A DNA stretch of 58,200 nucleotides from Chloroflexota bacterium (lineage in GTDB: Bacteria > Chloroflexota > Anaerolineae > J036 > Brachytrichaceae), in contig JANXLU010000046.1 in the NCBI GenBank assembly GCA_025354985.1, forward strand, positions 1 to 58,200, written 5' to 3'. A program made the position numbers and the translations under genes. Shown in pieces: positions 24,965 to 34,238 of this stretch (position 1 is its first letter; each line of letters starts with the position of its first letter). The notes beneath the pieces are model-generated. The model worked only from the letters and a program-made list of their open reading frames with translations. It was not told the origin of the DNA and ran no database searches.

Positions 24965-25447
24965 CTATTGCACAATCAGCACACCCCGCATCGCACCATG
25001 CCGGGGTGCCGTACAAATATAGGGATACCGACCAGGCGCCGGAGCGGTAAACGTGACCTCGCTGGTTTGCGAGCCCACCACGGACGTCGTGAACGCAATC
25101 ACCCGTGAATCGCCCCTGGCGATAAAGTCATCCGCCAGGGTCTGGTTGGGCGCATCCTTTAGCACCGCCTCCTCCTGGCCGGGTTGCACCAACACCCAGT
25201 TCTGCATCACACGTTCCCCGCGCGAGGTGCTGTTGCGAAAATCGAGCACCACCCGCGTGCCAGCCGGCACCATCATCTCGGGCTTGTCGAATCGGGTTTC
25301 ATCACCCACTGATTCAATTGACAATGTCACCACGGGCAGGTTTGGTGTCGGGGTCGGAGGCGGCGACGCAGGATTGGGTGCGCAAGCGCACAGAACCACG
25401 GCCACAATGGCGGTGAGCACACCTTTCAAGTAATAATGGTTGTTCAT
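24965..25447 (-). CDS. Cupredoxin-like lipoprotein
   Basis: A 160-residue secreted lipoprotein. The ATG at 25447 overlaps the stop of the small upstream gene (ATGA). Lipobox VLCAC (Cys22), then a Pro/Thr-rich linker and a cupredoxin sandwich: VPAGTRVVLDFRNS, QNWVLVQPGQEEAVL and YICTAPRHGAMRG. The last gives Cys, His and Met copper ligands as in auracyanin-like proteins. The first His, normally next to the Asn of xHNWVL, is Gln here, and the Met comes one residue earlier than usual. Copper binding may therefore be altered or lost. Confidence 0.85.
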   Translation of the reverse strand: MNNHYYLKGVLTAIVAVVLCACAPNPASPPPTPTPNLPVVTLSIESVGDETRFDKPEMMVPAGTRVVLDFRNSTSRGERVMQNWVLVQPGQEEAVLKDAPNQTLADDFIARGDSRVIAFTTSVVGSQTSEVTFTAPAPGRYPYICTAPRHGAMRGVLIVQ

Positions 25448-25683
25448 ATTTGTACCCAAAAATCATACTTGACTTCCGGCTTTCCCGCGCCGGCCACAGG
25501 TCGTTCCACCACGATCGCAAAAGTGAAGGCCGCAAACCCGGCCGGCGCGTCACCGATCGTAAACGCCGCGCGGATGGCGCCGTGCAAATCCATCCCGTTC
25601 ATCTGGGCGGCAACCCGGCTCTGGGCAACGGCGCGAATCGCCTTACCAAGTTTGGCATGTCTCACAAACACATGGTGAACCAC
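25444..25683 (-). CDS. Small conserved-looking hypothetical protein
   Basis: A 79-residue protein starting at GTG 25683, with AAGGAGG ending 5 bases before it. Another GTG two codons earlier is too close to that site. The sequence is balanced and protein-like (ending PEVKYDFWVQI), without a signal peptide or known motif. Its stop overlaps the cupredoxin ATG by 4 bases, so it is the first gene of a three-gene operon with the cupredoxin and the CGNR protein. Function unknown. Confidence 0.6.
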   Translation of the reverse strand: MVHHVFVRHAKLGKAIRAVAQSRVAAQMNGMDLHGAIRAAFTIGDAPAGFAAFTFAIVVERPVAGAGKPEVKYDFWVQI

Positions 25684-25785
25684 CGCCACCTCCTTGATGT
25701 CACAGTTGAAGGTTTACCAGCTAATGTTATTTTATCGGTAAAAAAAGAAAGCCGAACCTGGCTGAGATTGGGCGGGTTGCTCAAA

Positions 25786-25798
25786 TACAATTGACAAC
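25786..25798 (+). promoter_or_regulatory. -10 box of pyrB, probable leaderless start
   Basis: TACAAT at 25786-25791 ends 7 bases before the pyrB ATG, placing the expected transcription start at or next to the start codon. No ribosome site is visible. No good -35 box is found 17 bases upstream. A second possible promoter (TTGAAG 25706-25711 with TATTTT 25728-25733) lies further upstream. Confidence 0.45.
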
Positions 25799-26785
25799 AT
25801 GGCAAAGCCCCCCAAGAGCGAATTGCCCTCGCATTTGCCGCTAGGCGAAAAAAGCGAAGGCCGGTTTTATCGAAAACACATCCTCAGCGTTAAACAATTT
25901 ACCCGGTCGGATGTGGAGTACATCTTCACCATCGCCGAGGAAATGCGCACGATGGTTGAGCGCGTGGGCACGTTTGATCTGCTGAAGGGCAAGGTCCTGG
26001 CGAATTTGTTCTACGAACCAAGCACCCGCACGGCATCATCATTTACCGCGGCAATGGAGCGCCTGGGTGGCAGCGTGATCCCCATCAATGAGGTGCGTTA
26101 CAGCTCGGTCAGCAAGGGCGAGAGCCTGCCGGATACCGTGCGCACCCTGGAGTGCTATAGCGACGTCATCGTGCTGCGCCACAACGAAACGGGCGCTGCC
26201 GCGACCGCAGCCAAATATTTGCGCAAGCCGCTTATAAATGCCGGCGACGGCGCGGGTGAGCATCCCACGCAAGCGCTTCTTGATCTTTTTACGATCAAAG
26301 AGGAGATCGGCACTATTGATGGCCTGACCATCACCATGCTGGGTGATCTCAAATATGGGCGCACCGTTCACTCGCTTTCACGCCTGCTGCAGATGTTCAA
26401 CGTCAAGGTCCGCTACGTGTCACCCGAGTTGCTCCGCGTTCCCGAACACCTGCGCGAAGAATTGTTGGCGGGCAACCTTCCATTTTCCGAGCATGCCAAT
26501 CTGGATGAGGTGCTGGCCGAATCGGACGTGCTATATGTAACCCGCGTCCAGAAGGAACGATTTACCGACATGGCGGAATATGAAAGCGTGAAGGATGCCT
26601 ACGTGATTACCCCCGAGACGCTGACGAAGGCGAAGGAGCAGATGGTGCTGATGCATCCGCTCCCGCGCGTGGGCGAGATCAGCATGGACGTGGACGCCGA
26701 CCCGCGTGCCGCGTATTTCCGCCAGATGGAATATGGCATGTATGTCCGAATGGCGCTCCTGGCGATGGTTCTTGGCAAGGCGTAG
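25799..26785 (+). CDS. pyrB: Aspartate carbamoyltransferase catalytic chain
   Basis: A 328-residue enzyme that joins carbamoyl phosphate and aspartate, the first committed step of pyrimidine synthesis. Motifs: [12 protein letters not shown] (carbamoyl-phosphate loop), [31 protein letters not shown] and [12 protein letters not shown], the last typical of aspartate-specific enzymes. The N-terminus has about 20 extra polar residues before the first helix. It is followed after 8 bases by the pyrF-pyrE fusion, forming a two-gene pyrimidine operon without pyrC or pyrI nearby. Confidence 0.97.
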   Translation: MAKPPKSELPSHLPLGEKSEGRFYRKHILSVKQFTRSDVEYIFTIAEEMRTMVERVGTFDLLKGKVLANLFYEPSTRTASSFTAAMERLGGSVIPINEVRYSSVSKGESLPDTVRTLECYSDVIVLRHNETGAAATAAKYLRKPLINAGDGAGEHPTQALLDLFTIKEEIGTIDGLTITMLGDLKYGRTVHSLSRLLQMFNVKVRYVSPELLRVPEHLREELLAGNLPFSEHANLDEVLAESDVLYVTRVQKERFTDMAEYESVKDAYVITPETLTKAKEQMVLMHPLPRVGEISMDVDADPRAAYFRQMEYGMYVRMALLAMVLGKA

Positions 26786-26793
26786 CGTTATCC

Positions 26794-28179
26794 ATGAAAA
26801 CACTCCTTGAAGCATCCGTAACCGCCAAGAATTCGCTGCTGTGCATCGGCCTTGATCCGCGTTCCAAAACGGCCATTGAGGCCGCGCAAGAGTGCATGGC
26901 ACTCGTGGATGCCACACATGATGTTGCCGCGGTGTACAAGCCAAACAGCGCCTTCTTTGAACAATTTGGGTCGTTGGGCTTTGCCGCACTGAAGGTTGTC
27001 GTGGATTACATTCGCAAAGAAGCCCCCGGCACGCTCATCCTGCTGGATGCCAAACGCGGCGACATAGGGGACACCAGTGTCGCCTATGCCCATGCCGCCT
27101 TTGACGAAATCGGCGTTGACGCAATTACGGTAGCGCCTTATATGGGTCGCGATAGCGTTGCTCCGTTTATTGATCGAGCCGACCACGGTGCATTCGTGCT
27201 GTGCAAAACAAGCAACCCCGGGTCAAACGAATTTCAGACGCTGGATGTGGGCGGTCAGGCACTGTTTGAACGGGTCGCCCGACAAGCCCAGCACTGGAGC
27301 ACGCACGGTAATGTCGGGTTGGTAGTTGGCGCCACCGATCCAGAAGCGATCCGAAAGGTGCGTGCGCAGGCGCCGGAAGCGTGGCTTCTAATTCCCGGTG
27401 TCGGTGCTCAAGGTGGTGATTTAGCCTCCTCCGTGAACGCAGCGTTACGACAGGACGGGATGGGCGCGCTGCTCTCGGTAAGCCGAAGCATTGCCCAAGC
27501 GACAGACCCGCATGCGGAAGCGCTGCGCTTGCGCGACGAGATCAACGCAATCCGAAGCGGGCCCCGGGCGAATAACCCGGTTGTTGTTGATGAGCAAACC
27601 ACACTGGCCATGGACCTGTTGCGCATTGGCGCGGTCAAGTTTGGTCAATTTACACTTAAAAGTGGCGCGGTGTCGCCCTTGTATATGGACTTACGCGTAA
27701 TGGTCACCCATCCAAACGTGCTCAAGCGCGCGGCCAAGTCATACGCCCGACTGCTCGCGGGGCTAACCTTTGATCGCCTGGCCGGCATCCCATATGCCGC
27801 GTTGCCAATCGGCACCGCAGTCAGCCTGGAGATGGAACGTCCGCTGATTTATCCGCGCAAGGAAGCAAAGGAATATGGCACCAAGGCTGCAATTGAAGGT
27901 GACTATGCCGCCGGCGAAACCGTTGCAGTAATTGATGACCTTATCAGCAGTGGTGGCAGCAAGTTTGAGGCAATTGAGAAGCTCGAAAGCGCCGGGCTCA
28001 AGGTTCGTGACGTCGTGGTTTTAATTGATCGATCAAAGAATGCCACCGAACTGTTGGCGGCCAGGGGGTATGCCCTGCATTCGGTCGTCAGCATTCATTC
28101 ATTGCTACCCATATGGCGGAATGCGGGCTCAATCAGCCAAGCCCAATTCGATGACGCAACGCAGTTTCTAACTGCATAA
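26794..28179 (+). CDS. pyrF-pyrE: Fused orotidine-5'-phosphate decarboxylase and orotate phosphoribosyltransferase
   Basis: A 461-residue bifunctional enzyme. Residues about 1-265 are a type-2 OMP decarboxylase (LCIGLDPRS, AVYKPNSAFFEQ, LLDAKRGDIGDTSVAY with the catalytic Asp-Lys-Asp set, and LIPGVGAQGGD). After a linker near 265-280, residues 280-461 are orotate phosphoribosyltransferase: FGQFTLKSGAVSPLYMD, LIYPRKEAKEYGTK and the PRPP site VAVIDDLISSGGSK. The order decarboxylase then transferase is the reverse of animal UMP synthase. Together the halves turn orotate into UMP. The downstream half is complete, so the fusion looks functional. Confidence 0.96.
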   Translation: MKTLLEASVTAKNSLLCIGLDPRSKTAIEAAQECMALVDATHDVAAVYKPNSAFFEQFGSLGFAALKVVVDYIRKEAPGTLILLDAKRGDIGDTSVAYAHAAFDEIGVDAITVAPYMGRDSVAPFIDRADHGAFVLCKTSNPGSNEFQTLDVGGQALFERVARQAQHWSTHGNVGLVVGATDPEAIRKVRAQAPEAWLLIPGVGAQGGDLASSVNAALRQDGMGALLSVSRSIAQATDPHAEALRLRDEINAIRSGPRANNPVVVDEQTTLAMDLLRIGAVKFGQFTLKSGAVSPLYMDLRVMVTHPNVLKRAAKSYARLLAGLTFDRLAGIPYAALPIGTAVSLEMERPLIYPRKEAKEYGTKAAIEGDYAAGETVAVIDDLISSGGSKFEAIEKLESAGLKVRDVVVLIDRSKNATELLAARGYALHSVVSIHSLLPIWRNAGSISQAQFDDATQFLTA

Positions 28180-28241
28180 CCCACATTACATAGACCTCAC
28201 GCACGGGCCACCTACAGTCCTCGTATTTCATTAGTATCACC

Positions 28242-29342
28242 ATGAACAACGAACATTCATTCAACGGTCTTGGTTCGCATCTTGGAAATTTGTCGCGGCT
28301 TTCAGCTGCACAAACACGCAGCATTTCTCCCGAGAATTTTAATGGCGCCAAGGGTGCCGGTGGCATGGCGCTGGAGGGCACTGGCGCCCCGCATGCCGAG
28401 GGACTTGGCCGCGGATGGAAAATCTCGCCATCGGTGCGCATCGCCCCGGGTGCAACGTTTACCCTGGCAGACATCGCCGGGCCGGGCGCCATTCAGCATA
28501 TCTGGCTAACGACGCATCCGGACAAGTGGCGTCGTTCTGTGATCCGAATGTTTTGGGATGGTGAGGAGCCCCCATCTGTCGAGACGCCACTGGGAGATTT
28601 TTTCTGCAATGGTTGGGGGGTGCGCAGCAACGTCAGCTCGCTTGCGATTTGCGCCAACCCGGCAGGCGGGTTTAACAGCTACTGGGAGTTGCCATTTCGA
28701 GCACATGCACGCATCACCATCGAGAATCTGGATGATACGCCCATGACGCTGTATTTCCAGGTAACGTATACCCTGACGCCGGTGCCCGACGATGCGGGCT
28801 ATTTTCATGCGCAGTGGCGTCGCAGCAATCCGCTGCCGCATCGCACCGACCACATGCTCCTGGATGGGGTGCGCGGCCAGGGTCATTACGTTGGCACGTA
28901 TCTGGCTTGGGGCGTGCATAACAACGGCTGGTGGGGCGAGGGAGAAATCAAATTCTTCATGGATGGCGATACACAATGGCCCACGATTTGCGGGACGGGC
29001 ACCGAAGATTACTTCGGTGGCGCCTGGAACTTTGAACAACCCAAGGGGGAGTATTGCGTCTTTTCAACGCCCTATTCCGGGCTGTCCCAGGTGATCAAAC
29101 CCGACGGGCTGTATCAAAGCCAACAGCGCTTTGGCATGTATCGCTGGCACATCGTCGATCCTGTACGCTTTTCGCAAGATCTCCGCGTGACCATCCAGGC
29201 CATAGGCTGGAGACCCGGTGCACAGGTAAAGGCATATCTGCCACTGCAGGATGACATCGCTTCCACCTCGTTCTGGTATCAATCCGAACCGCACGCAGCC
29301 TTCCCGGCGCTCCCGAACTCTGATGTACTCGACGTAATCTAG
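28242..29342 (+). CDS. DUF2961 / glycoside hydrolase family 172 protein
   Basis: A 366-residue cytoplasmic-looking protein with the GH172 (DUF2961) pattern: GPGAIQHIWLTTHP, VIRMFWDGEEPPSVETPLGDFF, DGDTQWPTICGTGTEDYFGGAW and a jelly-roll C-terminus. The Glu residues of GTGTEDYF and of EPPSVETPLGDFF are the likely catalytic or metal-side acids in this family. GH172 members act on difructose dianhydride, fructofuranosides or D-arabinofuranosides. It stands alone between pyrimidine and glycan genes, so the substrate is unknown. Confidence 0.9.
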   Translation: MNNEHSFNGLGSHLGNLSRLSAAQTRSISPENFNGAKGAGGMALEGTGAPHAEGLGRGWKISPSVRIAPGATFTLADIAGPGAIQHIWLTTHPDKWRRSVIRMFWDGEEPPSVETPLGDFFCNGWGVRSNVSSLAICANPAGGFNSYWELPFRAHARITIENLDDTPMTLYFQVTYTLTPVPDDAGYFHAQWRRSNPLPHRTDHMLLDGVRGQGHYVGTYLAWGVHNNGWWGEGEIKFFMDGDTQWPTICGTGTEDYFGGAWNFEQPKGEYCVFSTPYSGLSQVIKPDGLYQSQQRFGMYRWHIVDPVRFSQDLRVTIQAIGWRPGAQVKAYLPLQDDIASTSFWYQSEPHAAFPALPNSDVLDVI

Positions 29343-29348
29343 CGTGGG

Positions 29349-30299
29349 TCAGGCCGGCCCAGACATACGCGCCGGCACGTTCCACGGCCAGGCAAGCCGT
29401 GCGAATGGCACGCGTTTTGACGCGCTCAAATAGTCGGACCGAAATTCCCGCAAGCGTTTCACGGCCTCAAACCGCCCGGCGGCATGGCTCCATTCCCGAC
29501 GCGAGACGCCCGCCCACGCAACGGCCAGAGCATCATAAAGTGCAATCACCGGCCAATCGGTCATGGGTGCATTCTTGGCACACATCCACAGTTTGTTACG
29601 ACCCAGGAGCTTGTTCTTAAACGGCGAGCCCGCGACGCTGGTCGCGCTGGTCTGATGGCGCACGCGCGCGCCAGGCACGTAGGTGCAGCCCCAGCCGGTG
29701 CGCTGCGCACGCCAGGCCAGGTCCACATCCTCGAGATAAGCAAAGAAGCGCTCGTCAAACAGCCCGATTTGGTCCAGCATGGACTGGCGATAAAGCGCCG
29801 CGCCCCCGCTCGCCCCAAAAATCTGCATCGCACTTCCAATCTCAGGCGCATTTGCCAAATGCCCTCCGAAGCGATCCCACGCGATTCCGGCTCGATCCAT
29901 GCATATCCCCGCACTTTGAACCATAGTGGGATCATGATCAAACAGCATTAGGCTGGACCACGCGCCAACATTGTCCGCCTGGTCATGTGTTGCGGCGTTC
30001 AGCAGTGCTTCCAACCAGTTTGGCTCGGCAAAAGCATCGTCGTTGATCAGCGCGACAAATGGCGTGGTGGAGGCGCGAATTCCCTGATTGCAGGCGGTTG
30101 CAAACCCATTGTTGTGCTCGTTCCGAATAGCTCGGACATCAGCCTGCGCAGCCAGCCACGCAGCGGTGCCATCCGTGCTGGCGTTGTCAATCACGACTAT
30201 TTCAAAGTCCCGCCGGGTCTGCGCCCGCAGCGCATCAACACACCGTGGCAGCCGGTCTCGCGCGCGCAACGTGGGGATGACGACCGTGACCGCAGGCAT
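29349..30299 (-). CDS. Family 2 glycosyltransferase
   Basis: A 316-residue GT2 enzyme: AVTVVIPTLRARDRLPRCV, VVIDNASTDGT, LINDDAFAEPNWLE (the DxD-type site) and YLEDVDLAWRAQRTGW (ED of the acceptor site). It resembles rhamnosyl- or other sugar transferases of surface polysaccharides. A minus-strand TATACT (30314 to 30309) ends 9 bases before the ATG, pointing to a leaderless transcript. Similar to the GT2 at 37760, and divergent from the next glycosyltransferase. Confidence 0.92.
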   Translation of the reverse strand: MPAVTVVIPTLRARDRLPRCVDALRAQTRRDFEIVVIDNASTDGTAAWLAAQADVRAIRNEHNNGFATACNQGIRASTTPFVALINDDAFAEPNWLEALLNAATHDQADNVGAWSSLMLFDHDPTMVQSAGICMDRAGIAWDRFGGHLANAPEIGSAMQIFGASGGAALYRQSMLDQIGLFDERFFAYLEDVDLAWRAQRTGWGCTYVPGARVRHQTSATSVAGSPFKNKLLGRNKLWMCAKNAPMTDWPVIALYDALAVAWAGVSRREWSHAAGRFEAVKRLREFRSDYLSASKRVPFARLAWPWNVPARMSGPA

Positions 30300-30362
30300 G
30301 CTCGCACGAGTATATCGGGTGCAGCAATGTCAATCCATTCCGGCCACGTACAATGCGCTGTA
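30300..30362. promoter_or_regulatory. Divergent pair of leaderless-type promoters
   Basis: Only 63 bases separate two divergent glycosyltransferase genes. Minus strand: TATACT (30314 to 30309), 9 bases before the GT2 ATG. Plus strand: TACAAT (30349-30354), 8 bases before the next ATG. Neither gene has a ribosome site in the gap. Confidence 0.55.
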
Positions 30363-31790
30363 ATGCTGGCAGAAACGGAACCTGACACGGTGGAAAGCAA
30401 GCCGCACGTTTTGATCATCAGCCCGGATTTGATTGCCAGAAAAATGGCGGGACCGGGAATCCGCTATTTTCAGTTTGCCTGTGAATTAGCCAGACATGTC
30501 CACACAACGCTGGCGGTGCCCAATACTCCAGATGCCATCACATTAGGTCAAGCCTTTGAGGTGAGGCAATATACGGTTCAGAAGTGGGATTCCATCAGAG
30601 CGCTTGCAACCGAGGCAAACATCATCATACTTTCTCCCGATGTCGCAAGTTGGTTTCCAGCATTAGCCGACGTCAAGGCGTCGCGCGTCATCGATAGCTA
30701 TGACCCACTGTGGGCGGAGTGGCTTGAAATCGAAGGCTGGCGAGAACCTGATGAACAGGCACGAATCATGGGAGCGCGCCTGACGTCCCTACTTCCACAG
30801 TTTCTGTTGGGTGACTTCTTTATTTGTGCCAGCGAACGACAGCGGGATTGGTTGCTTGGTCAGTTGGAGGCCTATGGTCGCATAACGCCTCACGTTTATC
30901 GGCGGGATCGCTCGTTGCGTAACCTGGTTGACGTTGTGCCGTATGGAATTCCAAAAACCCGTCCCGTTTCTACGGGACCCGTAATCAAGGGCAAATGGCC
31001 GGGCATTTCAGGTTCGGATAAATTGATCTTGTGGGGAGGCGGACTATGGCCATGGCTGGACCCATTGTCAGCAATTAGAGCGGTTGTCAAAGCCTCGGAA
31101 TCGAGGTCGGATTTGCGACTGGTTTTTCCAGGATCCCTGCATCCAAATCCGCAGCTTGAAGGTATGAAGACCCTCTTAAATGCGGCCCGGTCACTTGCAA
31201 CTGAGTTGGGGGTTATTGATAAAGTCGTCTATTTTGGCGATTGGGTTCCTTACGAACTTTGGCCCAGTGTATTGATGGAATCAGACTTGGCACTTTCTTT
31301 TGATCGGGACACTTATGAAACCCACCTTGCGTATCGGGCTCGTATCCTTGACTGCATTTGGGCGGGTCTGCCGGTAGTTACCACGGGAAGCGATGTCCTG
31401 AGCGTCTTGGTGGAACAAAATAAGATTGGTTCGAGAATTTCCCTTGCTGACGGAAATATCGAACACGTGACGACTGAAATGCTCCAATGGCTGTCTTTGC
31501 CGCGTGCGTTATTGGAGCCCAAATTTGCTCGGGTTCGCGAGGCCCTGTCATGGGAAGCCTGTATAGCGCCGCTCGTTTCGTACTGCAGGGCATGGCATCG
31601 GCAATCCGGAACGCCTGAAATGGAAGTCATCGCAAAGAATTCCCACAAAGTGATGGTTTCCCCTGAACAAATCATGCTTCTGGAAAACGAACGGGCACGC
31701 TTGCAGGAAACCATCAGGGCAATTCAGGCGGGTCGGTATATGCGGTTGATGGCCGGGTTAAAGCGTTTCTTTAGCCCACGGTCCAAATAG
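30363..31790 (+). CDS. Glycosyltransferase (GT4-like, GT-B fold)
   Basis: A 475-residue protein; the frame is open far upstream, but that part overlaps the divergent GT2 gene, so the ATG at 30363 is used. It begins KPHVLIISPDLIARKMAGPGIRYFQFACEL, as in GT-B transferases acting on surface glycans. A nucleotide-sugar domain follows (LILWGGGLWPWLDPLSAIRAV, LRLVFPGS) with ESDLALSFDRDTYETHLAYR and DCIWAGLPVVTTG near the donor site. A C-terminal coiled coil (about 435-460) ends in Lys/Arg-rich residues that may sit at the membrane. It is probably in one operon with the WbsX/RgpF protein 15 bases later. Confidence 0.85.
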   Translation: MLAETEPDTVESKPHVLIISPDLIARKMAGPGIRYFQFACELARHVHTTLAVPNTPDAITLGQAFEVRQYTVQKWDSIRALATEANIIILSPDVASWFPALADVKASRVIDSYDPLWAEWLEIEGWREPDEQARIMGARLTSLLPQFLLGDFFICASERQRDWLLGQLEAYGRITPHVYRRDRSLRNLVDVVPYGIPKTRPVSTGPVIKGKWPGISGSDKLILWGGGLWPWLDPLSAIRAVVKASESRSDLRLVFPGSLHPNPQLEGMKTLLNAARSLATELGVIDKVVYFGDWVPYELWPSVLMESDLALSFDRDTYETHLAYRARILDCIWAGLPVVTTGSDVLSVLVEQNKIGSRISLADGNIEHVTTEMLQWLSLPRALLEPKFARVREALSWEACIAPLVSYCRAWHRQSGTPEMEVIAKNSHKVMVSPEQIMLLENERARLQETIRAIQAGRYMRLMAGLKRFFSPRSK

Positions 31791-31805
31791 CGCAATCAAG
31801 GTGTG

Positions 31806-34238
31806 ATGCAATTACCCGGACGACTTGTGAAGGTTCTGCAGGATAGATTTGGTCTTGAGCAGCTCGCATCCTGGAGCCACGCCCTGCGCACACGGTCATT
31901 GAACTTTCGTGTTGCCTGGGACTATCCCATCCCCAACCAGGTGATGCACGAAAACCTGATTGAAATTGAGGGTTGGGCATTTCATCGCACTATTGATGTC
32001 ATGACCGTCACGGTCGTCGCATCGCAGCGTGGGCGAACCATCGCGCAAGCAGAGTTGACCTGCAGATTATCACGTCCGGATGTGCTGAACACTTTTCAGC
32101 AGGCCCCAATTGACGCTGGATTTAGTGGACAGCTGCAATTGGCGAATTTTGATGCACGACGGTCTATTAAGCTGGAGTTGATTGTCACAGCCAAAGACTT
32201 CAGTTCAGTGCGTCTCTCTCGTGATATTCGGATACAAGATATTCGAGCCGGCATGGCGTGGCTCTACTCGGCAGAAAAAATGGCAAAACGCGATTACGTT
32301 GCGGAAGGCGTTGCTGCGTTGCCGCCAGCCAAGATTGGAGAACCACTAATCATTGCCTTGTACCTCCCACAATTCCATGAAATACCTGAAAATAATGACT
32401 GGTGGGGGAAGGGATTTACAGAGTGGACAAATGTTGCGCGAGGGCTACCCTATTTCAAGGGTCACTATCAGCCTCACATTCCGGCTGATCTCGGCTTTTA
32501 TGACTTGTCCAATCCGGCAACGATTGCCAGGCAGGCTGATCTTGCGAGGCAATATGGAATCTCGGGATTTTGCATTTATTACTATTGGTTTAGCGGCAAA
32601 CGGTTGCTAAATACACCCCTGGATTTGTTGCTACAGCATCATGAAATTGAAATCGACTTTTGCGTTTGCTGGGCAAACGAAAATTGGTCACGCAAATGGG
32701 ATGGTTTGGAATCCGACGTATTGATTGCACAACGCAATCTGCCAGGCGATTATGAGAACTTTATCGCAGATGTAGCACCCATGTTTGCCGATCCCCGCTA
32801 CATTCGCGTCAATAGTCGACCACTGCTCGTTGTGTACCGTGTGGATCAGCTTGATGATCCGGTGCAATTTTCCAACACGTGTAGAACCTACGCAACTAAT
32901 CATGGCTATGGCAATCCCTATATGGTGATGGCACAGACGTTTGGCAGCATTGATCCCAAACAATACGGATTTGATGCCGCTCTTGGTATTCCACCCCATC
33001 AAATCGGACAACTTGCCCCAGATCACGATATTACGGGCAAGGTTCAACTGTTAAATCAAGAGTTTTCGGGCTACATAAGTGACTATCAGAAAGTCGTCGA
33101 CCGCGTGGAATCATCGACGGAGCAGCGACCATACCCATTTATACCGGGTGTAATGCCTGGCTGGGACAACACCGCCCGCAAGCAGCAGCGCGCCCACATT
33201 TTTGCGCATGCAAGCCCGGCTTCGTATCGCACGTGGCTTGCTCATACGCTTGCGCAGGTAAGATTCTCACCGGCCGACCATCCGAAGCTTGTTTTCGTCA
33301 ATGCATGGAATGAGTGGGCCGAAGGGGCTCACCTCGAGCCGGATCGGCGTTATGGTCACGCATTTCTTCAAGCGACAGCCGAAGCACTTTTGGAAGCCAG
33401 GAAGGAGGTTCATGCTCTTCCGAAACTGGAAACTGCGGTAATGCCTGCACCCCGTTCCAAAATTGCAGTTGCTTTACATTTGCACTACCCGGAATTGTGG
33501 AATGAAGTTAGCGGCTATTTGCGCAACCTGGCTGCTCCTTTCGATTTGTACGTGACATTTTCATGTGACCACAGCCAATATGCAACGTATCAAATTCAAG
33601 CACAATTCCCGCTTGCTCATATCTTTGAGGTTGAAAATGCGGGTCGCGATGTCCTGCCATTTGTCAAACTCCTTCCGCACCTTATCTCATGTGGATACGA
33701 TGCCGTTTGCAAAATACACGGAAAGAAATCTTTGTACTTGGCCGATGGGACAGCCTGGCGCAACGGACTTCTATTGGATCTATTGGGCTCGACAGACCGC
33801 GTGTCAGCTATCACGCACGCCTTTGAAACCCAACCGGAATTGGGTGTCGTGGGATCAAAACAATTTCTTTTTGAACCTCGCTTGGATGGCGGTTCAAATT
33901 TGCGAAACATGAAGGAGCTCAGAGGGCGATTACAAAAGTCTGGACTGAGCGCGGACTTTGCCCCCTACTTCGCAGGAACAATGTTTTGGTTTCGGCCAGC
34001 CGCTTTAAAGCCGCTAGCCGATTTACATCTGCAAACACGTGACTTTGAAACTCAGAAAGAGTCAAATGATGGCACAATTGCCCATGCGATTGAACGAATG
34101 ATAAATACATTCGCGATGAGTTCCGGATTCCGGTATGCCGACACGCTGTTTGTGACAGGAGCAACTGATACCGTTGCCCTGCCTATCGTCGAGCCCCGGA
34201 ATTTGCGTTTAGGGAATGCCTCAGAAATTTTGAAATGA
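31806..34238 (+). CDS. WbsX-like glycan protein fused to rhamnan-synthesis F (RgpF-like) domain
   Basis: About 810 residues. After an N-terminal beta-rich part (1-170), residues about 180-530 form a WbsX domain (GH99-like): IALYLPQFHEIPENNDWWGK, FTEWTNVARGLPYFKGHYQP, SGFCIYYYWFSGKRLL, CWANENWSRKWDG and VFVNAWNEWAEGAHLEP. Residues about 555-790 match RgpF-type rhamnan synthesis proteins: IAVALHLHYPELWNEV, VENAGRDVLPFVKLL and CKIHGKKSLYL. Such fusions occur in O-antigen and exopolysaccharide loci. The last 56 bases overlap the end of the methyltransferase gene on the other strand. Confidence 0.9.
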   Translation: MQLPGRLVKVLQDRFGLEQLASWSHALRTRSLNFRVAWDYPIPNQVMHENLIEIEGWAFHRTIDVMTVTVVASQRGRTIAQAELTCRLSRPDVLNTFQQAPIDAGFSGQLQLANFDARRSIKLELIVTAKDFSSVRLSRDIRIQDIRAGMAWLYSAEKMAKRDYVAEGVAALPPAKIGEPLIIALYLPQFHEIPENNDWWGKGFTEWTNVARGLPYFKGHYQPHIPADLGFYDLSNPATIARQADLARQYGISGFCIYYYWFSGKRLLNTPLDLLLQHHEIEIDFCVCWANENWSRKWDGLESDVLIAQRNLPGDYENFIADVAPMFADPRYIRVNSRPLLVVYRVDQLDDPVQFSNTCRTYATNHGYGNPYMVMAQTFGSIDPKQYGFDAALGIPPHQIGQLAPDHDITGKVQLLNQEFSGYISDYQKVVDRVESSTEQRPYPFIPGVMPGWDNTARKQQRAHIFAHASPASYRTWLAHTLAQVRFSPADHPKLVFVNAWNEWAEGAHLEPDRRYGHAFLQATAEALLEARKEVHALPKLETAVMPAPRSKIAVALHLHYPELWNEVSGYLRNLAAPFDLYVTFSCDHSQYATYQIQAQFPLAHIFEVENAGRDVLPFVKLLPHLISCGYDAVCKIHGKKSLYLADGTAWRNGLLLDLLGSTDRVSAITHAFETQPELGVVGSKQFLFEPRLDGGSNLRNMKELRGRLQKSGLSADFAPYFAGTMFWFRPAALKPLADLHLQTRDFETQKESNDGTIAHAIERMINTFAMSSGFRYADTLFVTGATDTVALPIVEPRNLRLGNASEILK

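Noticed and set aside
25450-25794. Plus-strand 114-residue open frame opposite the small gene
   Set aside because: The minus-strand 79-residue frame has a strong ribosome site and a coupled overlap with the cupredoxin gene.
29985-30362. N-terminal extension of the glycosyltransferase at 30363
   Set aside because: It overlaps the divergent GT2 gene, and a TACAAT box sits 8 bases before the ATG at 30363.
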